Assembly: GCA_016720905.1 (NCBI GenBank)
Contig: JADKJT010000007.1
Coordinates: 62,001 to 126,000, forward strand
Reading direction: 5' to 3'
From: Gemmatimonadaceae bacterium
GTDB lineage: Bacteria > Gemmatimonadota > Gemmatimonadetes > Gemmatimonadales > Gemmatimonadaceae
Length of the DNA: 64,000 nt
Each line of letters opens with the position of its first letter. The first letter of the stretch is position 1. Positions 58,266 to 64,000 of this stretch are shown here, in pieces. The notes beneath the pieces were generated by a model that was given only the letters and a program-made list of their open reading frames with translations, had not been told where the DNA came from and did no database searches. Position numbers and translations under genes: made by a program.

Positions 58266-59571
58266 GTCGTCGCCGTCGGCGGTCGGCGGCGCACGCGCCA
58301 TTCCAGCAGCAACAGCAAGAGCGCCGCCGCATAGAGGCTCGGTATCAGCCATGCGGTGACACCTCGCACCGGTCGAGGCGCCGCACGCGCGTCACCAGAA
58401 AACTCCGTCACCGGCGCCAAGGCCGAACCCTGCACTCCCTGCACGACAAGCGTCGACGCGGACACCATCTCGCGAGGCGCACACGGCGCCAGCAACCGAT
58501 CGAAAAGTCCATTGGCCGACGCGGACAACAACGCATCGCTGGCCGCGGTTGACCGGATTGCCACGACACGATCGCATCCCGACTCTGTGCGCCGCTCCGT
58601 GGCCGCCACTCGGCCATCGCTCCACCACGCAATCGCCATCGCAGTGTCGGTGGTGTCGGGGATCGCCGTCACGGCCCACGCACCCACCACGGCCTGCTCA
58701 TTGGCCACCACCGCACCGGTCGAATCCGCCGTGGTAGCGCGCCGCCACCCTACAGGCACACCGTCACTGGGCCAGAAGACGCGCACCGACGGCGTTTCTC
58801 TGCTGGGTGTCGGTTCGCCAGTACGGGTCGCGCGCGCGACACCCACGGTATGTGACCGAGTCGCGCCTGACCGCACCGACGAGCGTCGCGCCGCGTGCCA
58901 CGCAAAGGCCGCGCGCACCACATCATCACCCGCGTTCGCGCCGACACGATCGAGCGCCACGACCGTGGGCCGACTGGGGGGCGGGAATGCCGGGTGGTGC
59001 GTCACAACGCGCCCGGGCCACGCCGCACGCCAGGCAGCCGCATCTCGGCATCGTGTGCGATTGGCGCCTGTGAGAGCAGCAGGTGCAGGTCGATCGAATC
59101 CGTTGGGGCATCCCGCGCAATGCGCCCTGCGGCACGCCACGCAACCGGGAACAGCACGCCAAGCTCGTCGCGTGCGCCGTCCGACGAGTCCGCCGCCGCG
59201 AAGATGAATCGAGCAGCGCGCGGCGCTCCGGTATCCGCTGATGTCACGATAGCCCGCATCGCCAGGGAGTCGTCCGTCACACCCGCGTCGCGCACCACCA
59301 ACACGACGCGAGCACCAGAACCTCCTTGCCAGCGCGGAGCGGCCGCCGCGAGTCCGGCCAGTAACAACGCGACGATGCGCAGCAGCAACAGCCACACATC
59401 ACTGGGGTGCCGCGTGCGCGAAATCGCGCGCACCGTGCGTTCGGGGAGGAATCGCGCCGTCGGCAACCACAATTCCGGCGGGCGCCGTACCGACAGCAGA
59501 TGCAACGCCGTAATGGCCAACGCCCCCGCAATCGCACCAGTGAACACCAACGGCATTCCCAGCGTCATCAT
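58262..59571 (-). CDS. BatA-like (aerotolerance regulator N-terminal) membrane protein, frameshifted
   Basis: The first 190 residues match the BatA N-terminal domain: two helices (PLVFTGAIAGALAITALHLL; DVWLLLLRIVALLLAGLAAA) with the conserved PPELWLPTARFLPERTV between them. That frame ends at 59002. From about 59030 another frame continues AAWRAAWPGRVVTHHPAFPP and runs to 58262, ending in a membrane helix (AWLIPSLYAAALLLLLLEW) and a basic tail, as in BatA-type proteins. So one gene with an indel near 59030 is likely. ATG 59571 overlaps the DUF58 stop (ATGA). Confidence 0.75.
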
Positions 59572-60506
59572 GGTTGATCCGGCCCCGGCGCGTCATGGGA
59601 CGCACCGTGAACGGCTACCCCGCGCCCGAGCCCCCCGGCGATCTGTCGGACCATGCGCGCCACGGACACGTCAGTCCTCGCCTCCATGTATCCGGCGCCC
59701 GCCGCGCGCCAGCGTTGCGCGCACTCCTGTCGAAACGCATCGAAGCGCGTGCGATAATCAGCCTGCATCCGACCATCCATCGGGCGAAACAGGCCGGTCG
59801 CATCCGGGTCTCGCGCCAGATGAATCCCGCTCGGCAAACTGAGTTCTTCCCGCGCCACCACATGAAGGCACTCGACAATCCCGCCCGCGACGGTGCGTTG
59901 GGCGGCCACGCGCAGCAGCGCGTCGCCGTCACCAAGCAAATCGGAAATGATCACCACACGCGCCATCGCCGGCAGCGCGTTGAGCAGCGGAGACAATGGC
60001 ATATCGGCGCCAACGTCTATGCGGTCGAGCGTGTTGGCCATTGCACCCAGTGTGCCGCGTCGGGTCCGCGCCGCCAGTCGTATGGGACCACCTTGCCCAG
60101 TGACAATCAGCCCGATGGGATCACCCGACGCATTCGCCACGGCGGCCAATCCCACGGTCAGCGCACATGCCAGCGACCATTTGGACGGCGGTCCACTGCC
60201 TGCCGCCGTCGCATCCGACGCCGGGAATCGCATACTGGCTGAGGCGTCGACCACAAACCACGTCGACAGCAGCGCCCGATCATCGGTCAGTCGTACGAAG
60301 GCCCGATCACTGCGCCCCAGCAACTTCCAGTCCAGTTGGCGCGGATCGTCACCCTGTCGATACAGCCGATATTCGGTGAATTCGCCCGACGTCCCGCGTT
60401 GCCGACTGCGATGTGCACCCGGCAGTGCCGCACCGACCGCGCGCCGAGCCGGCCAGCGCACCCCGCGCAGGGCATCCAGCAACGGACCGTAGCTGCGTGG
60501 AGACAC
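59568..60506 (-). CDS. DUF58 domain protein
   Basis: 312 residues with the DUF58 core: SGEFTEYRLYRQGDDPRQLD, WKLLGRSDRAFVRLTDDR, STWFVVDASASMRFPA (metal-ion-dependent-adhesion-like DxSxS) and VVIISDLLGDGDALLRVAAQ. DUF58/VWA-like proteins partner MoxR AAA+ ATPases. GTG 60506 starts 23 bp after the moxR stop. Exact role unknown. Confidence 0.88.
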   Translation of the reverse strand: MSPRSYGPLLDALRGVRWPARRAVGAALPGAHRSRQRGTSGEFTEYRLYRQGDDPRQLDWKLLGRSDRAFVRLTDDRALLSTWFVVDASASMRFPASDATAAGSGPPSKWSLACALTVGLAAVANASGDPIGLIVTGQGGPIRLAARTRRGTLGAMANTLDRIDVGADMPLSPLLNALPAMARVVIISDLLGDGDALLRVAAQRTVAGGIVECLHVVAREELSLPSGIHLARDPDATGLFRPMDGRMQADYRTRFDAFRQECAQRWRAAGAGYMEARTDVSVARMVRQIAGGLGRGVAVHGASHDAPGPDQP

Positions 60507-60529
60507 GCGTCGCGCCTCGTGCGCGCGCG

Positions 60530-61549
60530 TCAGCCGGGCAACGCGCTGGACGGCGGCGCGATGTGCGCCAGCAGCGCGTCGATGATGGGTTCCGACGATA
60601 TGCCGTCGGCCTCAGCGGCAAAGTTGGGCAGGATGCGATGACGCAACACGGGCAGCGCGACACGACGGACGTCGGCCGGTGACACACTGGCGCGTCCGGA
60701 GAGCAGGGCGGCCGCCTTGGCGCCCAGAATCAACGCCTGCCCGGCGCGCGGTCCGGCGCCCCAGCGCACGTATTGCTTCACCAGCGACGGCACATGCGGT
60801 TCGCCGGGGCGCGACGCACGCACCAGTTGCGCTGCGTACCGCAATACCAGATCACTGCACGGCAACTCGCGCACCAGGCGCTGCAGCGCCAGCGCCTCCT
60901 CGGCGCCAAAGACCGGCACGATCGGATCGCCGGTGCGACCAGTTGTTGCGCGCAGAATGGCGACTTCCTCGAGTTCGTCGGGATATCCCACACGAATGTC
61001 GAACAGGAATCGGTCCAGTTGCGCTTCCGGAAGCGGATACGTGCCTTCCTGCTCGATCGGATTCTGCGTCGCCAGCACAAAGAACGGCTCCGGCAAACGC
61101 ATGGTCTGTCCCGCGGCGGTCACACTGTGTTCCTGCATGGCCTCCAGCAACGCCGCCTGTGTCCGTGGTGGCGCCCGATTGATCTCGTCAGCCAGCACGA
61201 TGTTGGCAAACACCGGCCCCTGGACAAACCGAAAGGCGCGCGCGCCACCAGCCGACTCCTCGAGAATCTCCGTGCCCGTGATATCGCTGGGCACGAGATC
61301 GGGAGTGAACTGGATGCGTCGGAATTCCAACTGCATGGCATCGGCCAGCGACTTGATCATCAACGTCTTGGCCAGTCCGGGGACACCCACCAGCAGGGCA
61401 TGACCACCGGCCGCGAGAGACATCAGGATCTCTTCGACAACCGCGCTCTGTCCAACGATGCGTTTCCCGATTTCCGTGCGCAGCCGCTGCGCCGCGGCAA
61501 TCAGCGCCTGCGCCTCATCCGACTCGAAGCGGGCCGGAGCGCCGTTCAT
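60530..61549 (-). CDS. MoxR-family AAA+ ATPase
   Basis: 339 residues: Walker A GVPGLAKT at 55-62, Walker B NIVLADEINRAPPRTQAALL, sensor FFVLATQNPIEQEGTYPLPE, arginine-finger region LDRFLFDIRVGYPDE and a helical lid. MoxR ATPases act as chaperone-like factors with DUF58/VWA proteins in assembly or stress response. ATG 61549 overlaps the ubiquitin-fold gene's stop (ATGA). Confidence 0.93.
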   Translation of the reverse strand: MNGAPARFESDEAQALIAAAQRLRTEIGKRIVGQSAVVEEILMSLAAGGHALLVGVPGLAKTLMIKSLADAMQLEFRRIQFTPDLVPSDITGTEILEESAGGARAFRFVQGPVFANIVLADEINRAPPRTQAALLEAMQEHSVTAAGQTMRLPEPFFVLATQNPIEQEGTYPLPEAQLDRFLFDIRVGYPDELEEVAILRATTGRTGDPIVPVFGAEEALALQRLVRELPCSDLVLRYAAQLVRASRPGEPHVPSLVKQYVRWGAGPRAGQALILGAKAAALLSGRASVSPADVRRVALPVLRHRILPNFAAEADGISSEPIIDALLAHIAPPSSALPG

Positions 61550-61872
61550 CGCACGGGCCGACGACGACGTGACGTGATCAACAGCGTCGAGCCATCCAAG
61601 GCTCCGGCGGCCTGCACCGAGCTATTCTCGTCGAGCACCTCGTGGCCACGCAGTTTCACCACGAAGCCGCCCGCGTCGTGCACATCGGGCACCAGCACCG
61701 CCATCGCCGCCTGCTTCACCTCGCACACGCGCGTGTCCGGCACGAGCTCTACGCGCACCGAATCCCAGGCCTCCGCGCACTGCACACGCACTGTCCAGAC
61801 GCCGGTGGCCTGCTCGCCGCAGAGTCGAATGATGTCCGGGCGCGTACGCAGAGAGGTCACGAAGCGATTCAT
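61546..61872 (-). CDS. Small protein with ubiquitin-like (beta-grasp) pattern
   Basis: 108 residues. The order of predicted elements resembles ubiquitin or EsaB/YukD: strand TVRVQCAEAW, strand DSVRVELVPDTRV, helix CEVKQAAMAVLVPD, strand GFVVKLRGHEVLDEN (compare the ubiquitin KQLEDG segment) and the final strand DGSTLLITSRRRRPVR. The C-terminus lacks the GG end of conjugated ubiquitin-like proteins. It is coupled by ATGA overlaps to the genes on both sides, so it is part of the MoxR operon. The fold is inferred by eye and the role is unknown. Confidence 0.55.
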   Translation of the reverse strand: MNRFVTSLRTRPDIIRLCGEQATGVWTVRVQCAEAWDSVRVELVPDTRVCEVKQAAMAVLVPDVHDAGGFVVKLRGHEVLDENSSVQAAGALDGSTLLITSRRRRPVR

Positions 61873-62174
61873 GCGGACGCACCCACGTCCACCGTGGCCA
61901 ATGGCGGCAAGCTGTCCAGAAAGCGCGCCACCTGCTGATCGAACAGGTAGCTGGAGCCGCTGACTGCCGTGCCACCGGGCACGGCGCGTGCGGCAATGGC
62001 GATCTCTTCACCGCCCTGCCCCCGTAGCACCACGTGCGATGGTCCGCGTTTCTCGGGAAACGCCGCATACACGCCGCCGAGCCGGGCAAAGAAGCGCGTC
62101 GCGTGGTCGAGCACCGCCGGAATATCGAGTGCCGTCAGGCGGTCCTGCAGCTGACGGGATGATTGCTGATGCAT
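61869..62174 (-). CDS. Small conserved-looking hypothetical protein
   Basis: 101 residues, no signal or membrane helix: LQDRLTALDIPAVLDHATRF, FARLGGVYAAFPEKRGPSH, VVLRGQGGEEIAIAARAVPG, SSYLFDQQVARFLDSLPPL. No family recognised. It heads the MoxR transcript, with an ATGA overlap to the ubiquitin-like gene, suggesting the two products are needed together. Confidence 0.65.
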   Translation of the reverse strand: MHQQSSRQLQDRLTALDIPAVLDHATRFFARLGGVYAAFPEKRGPSHVVLRGQGGEEIAIAARAVPGGTAVSGSSYLFDQQVARFLDSLPPLATVDVGASA

Positions 62175-62245
62175 GACGACGGGAAGAGGAAAGTGCAGCA
62201 GGCGCGATGCGCGTTTGGAAATCTGTGAGGGGAGTCGCGGAAACG

Positions 62246-63463
62246 TCAGGGCGATAGATCGTCCACCGGAAAGACCACAGTCACGCCCTGCGACGTGCCG
62301 CTCTCTCGGACGTCATCGCACTGCACATTGCCGCCCAACCGCCGTACCAACGAGACGAGCAGGGCGATGTCCAGCGGCGTAATGCTGGGATGACGCGCCA
62401 TGCCCGGAAGTTCGGTGTCCACCAGCGCACTGACGCGCGGGGACATGTCCGGGAGAGGCGCGCCCGACCATTCGAAGCGATGGGCGATGAAGCCGCGCCC
62501 CAATTCCACATCGGCGTGGATCGCCTGGCGGCCGTCGTCTCGCTGCAGCACCTGTCCCATCAACAGCGTCAGCAATCGCGCCAGCCAGCGCCCATCGGTG
62601 CGCAGGGTGGGCAACAACACCGTGGGTTCGCCATGCGTTATGGGTACCGTGCGGAGTCGCGCGCGCCACCCTTGAAGCGCGTCCAGGAGCGGGGCGCGCG
62701 GATCGACTTCACTGATCTCCGGCGCGTGTGCGCCACATTCCACCGCCGCCAGCTCCTCGGCCGCCAAGGCGGTGGCCCGTACCGCCTCCAGCGTGCGACC
62801 CTCCGGCATGTCGATATCCATCGACTGGCGAATCCGTTGCGTCAGGGTGGTCAGGAACCGATCGCGACGGCGGCGGTCCGCGTCGGCGGTCCGCGCCTCA
62901 CGCTCCAGGGCATCATTCGCGTCGGCCAGCGCCGCGTTGCTGCGACGCAACGCATCGATGAGCGCCGCTTTGTCGGCCGTGGCCGCCAACTGGTCGGCCA
63001 CCAGGCGCACCAACGCCCGCTGCTGGTCGCTCACCGGCGTGGGATCGGTAAAGTAGAACGCGATCGCCCCGACTGGCCCTTCGGCCCCGATCAGCGGCGC
63101 CGCCACGATCGATCGGAATCCCAGTTCTTCCGCGACCTCATGCCACGCATCCAGCGACGGATCAGCAAAGACGTCAGGGATCTCCACCAGTCGGCGTTCC
63201 GCCACCGCCAGTCCGCTTGGTCCGTCGCCAACGCGCACCCGCAGCGCGCCAATCCAATTCTGGTGACGTGCCGGCCACCGGTGCTGCGCCACCGGCCTGA
63301 GCAGCTCGCCATCATCACCCACCTGCATGATCAGCGAAAAGGCCGCGCCAAGAATGGGTGTCACGCGATCGAGCGCCACCTGCTGGACATCGCTGGGTCG
63401 GTCTGCCAGCAGGAACGCGTGGGCGATCTCGCGAATGGCGAGAAGTTCAAGGATGTCGGACAC
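62246..63463 (-). CDS. GAF-domain sensor protein with histidine-kinase-like C-terminus
   Basis: 405 residues. Residues about 10-165 are a GAF domain (LADRPSDVQQVALDRVTPIL, SGLAVAERRLVEIPDVFADP, LGFRSIVAAPLIGAEGPVGA). A coiled-coil follows (ADKAALIDALRRSNAALADA), then a region like the ATP-binding half of a histidine kinase (GRWLARLLTLLMGQVLQRDD, ITPLDIALLVSLVRRLGGNV, SQGVTVVFPVD). No clear phospho-acceptor H-box and no DxGxG motif were seen, so kinase activity is doubtful. It may act as a sensor or partner protein. Confidence 0.75.
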   Translation of the reverse strand: MSDILELLAIREIAHAFLLADRPSDVQQVALDRVTPILGAAFSLIMQVGDDGELLRPVAQHRWPARHQNWIGALRVRVGDGPSGLAVAERRLVEIPDVFADPSLDAWHEVAEELGFRSIVAAPLIGAEGPVGAIAFYFTDPTPVSDQQRALVRLVADQLAATADKAALIDALRRSNAALADANDALEREARTADADRRRRDRFLTTLTQRIRQSMDIDMPEGRTLEAVRATALAAEELAAVECGAHAPEISEVDPRAPLLDALQGWRARLRTVPITHGEPTVLLPTLRTDGRWLARLLTLLMGQVLQRDDGRQAIHADVELGRGFIAHRFEWSGAPLPDMSPRVSALVDTELPGMARHPSITPLDIALLVSLVRRLGGNVQCDDVRESGTSQGVTVVFPVDDLSP

Positions 63464-63580
63464 AGGGGCAAGCTAAGCCGACGTGTCTCTCTCTGCAGCG
63501 ATCGACGACCGCCGACATCGCGGCTGGCCGCCGGTGGTGCTAAGCTCTCACGGCCCGACCTTCCCCTGAGCCTCCCTCCA

Positions 63581-64000
63581 ATGACGCGCCTCGTTCTCGC
63601 TCTGGCCTGTGTGTCCATCGCCGTGACGCCTCGCCTCGCCGCCATCGGCCAAGGAGGACTCGCGCGACACCCGGCGCGCGCGCCGATCTCACACCAGCGA
63701 CAGGCGCGACAAATCGACTCGTTGGCGCGTGAGGCCGTGACATCGCGGCGACTGGCCTCAGTGTCCATCGGTGTCGTGCAGGGACCCGACACCATCCTGC
63801 TGCGCGCGTGGGGTGATGCATCACACCGTCCGACTCGCCCGGCCACTCCGGCCACGGTTTACCGACTGGCCTCGCTCACCAAGCAGTTCACCTCGGCCAT
63901 CATCTTGCAGCTCATTGCCGAGCAACGGCTCGCGCTCACCGATACGCTGGGCAAGTTCCTGCCGTGGGTGCCCGCGTCGTGGCGCGGGGTGACCATCCAG
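63581..64000 (+). CDS. Serine hydrolase of the class C beta-lactamase family, 3' end outside window
   Basis: ATG 63581 opens a signal-peptide-like start (MTRLVLALACVSIAVTPRLA). The reading frame stays open to the window end. The segment VYRLASLTKQFTSAIILQLI contains the SxxK active-site motif (SLTK) of the beta-lactamase/penicillin-binding-like serine hydrolases, followed by LALTDTLGKFLP. Such enzymes are often esterases or D-Ala-D-Ala peptidases rather than true lactamases. Only 140 residues are visible. It is divergent from the GAF protein gene. Confidence 0.85.
   Translation, partial: MTRLVLALACVSIAVTPRLAAIGQGGLARHPARAPISHQRQARQIDSLAREAVTSRRLASVSIGVVQGPDTILLRAWGDASHRPTRPATPATVYRLASLTKQFTSAIILQLIAEQRLALTDTLGKFLPWVPASWRGVTIQ

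Overview
The window is high-GC DNA packed with genes, most of them on the minus strand and often joined by ATGA or GTGA stop/start overlaps. Several features recall Gemmatimonadota (Gemmatimonas-like soil bacteria): giant Ig-like repeat surface lipoproteins, six-bladed-propeller lipoproteins, carboxypeptidase-regulatory-like proteins, multiple Ser/Thr kinases, and a MoxR-DUF58-BatA-DUF4175-DUF4159 cluster. This assignment is inference from gene content. No rRNA, tRNA, CRISPR array, insertion sequence or prophage gene was recognised.

Layout. 1-11.1 kb: a surface/signalling module on the minus strand. It holds an FHA membrane protein, a receptor-like Ser/Thr kinase with seven extracytoplasmic RCC1 repeats, and a very long Ig-like repeat lipoprotein that runs off the left edge. 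11.2-18.4 kb: a frameshifted alginate-export-type porin, a GH3 glycosidase lipoprotein, an XRE-regulator/nucleotidyltransferase pair, a TonB-C-terminal-like protein and a carboxypeptidase-regulatory-like protein. 18.5-26.1 kb: a DUF2809 membrane protein, polyprenyl diphosphate synthase, a beta-propeller lipoprotein divergent from a CPBP protease, an LRR protein and an acetamidase-family protein. Four copies of a cruciform-forming intergenic repeat lie here, one interrupted by a 242-nt C-rich tract. 26.2-36.3 kb: class II ribonucleotide reductase, gamma-carbonic anhydrase, a metallopeptidase/propeller/outer-membrane-barrel fusion coupled to an N-acetylmuramoyl-L-alanine amidase, and a PP2C phosphatase. 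36.3-39.9 kb: a peptidoglycan-recycling operon (murQ-anmK-GH3). 40-47.6 kb: two envelope proteins, an ABC exporter, ccdA, a Fur-family regulator, YceI and an aminotransferase. 47.7-62.2 kb: a long minus-strand run with priA, dipeptide epimerase, Ser/Thr kinase, corA, a histone-deacetylase-like hydrolase and the MoxR cluster. That cluster is headed by two small proteins, one resembling a ubiquitin-fold protein. 62.2-64 kb: a GAF sensor protein and the start of a serine beta-lactamase-family hydrolase.

How the genes fit together: cell-wall turnover recurs (amidase, two GH3 enzymes, MurQ, AnmK, Ala-Glu epimerase, UppS). So do envelope sensing and phosphorylation (two STPKs, FHA, PP2C). At least eight genes show reading-frame lesions whose missing parts sit intact in another frame or just past a stop. 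Many of these lesions are in GC-rich runs or repeats, so indel errors in the assembly are a serious possibility and are flagged gene by gene. Many start codons were moved inward from the longest reading frame using Shine-Dalgarno sites, signal peptides or gene overlaps.
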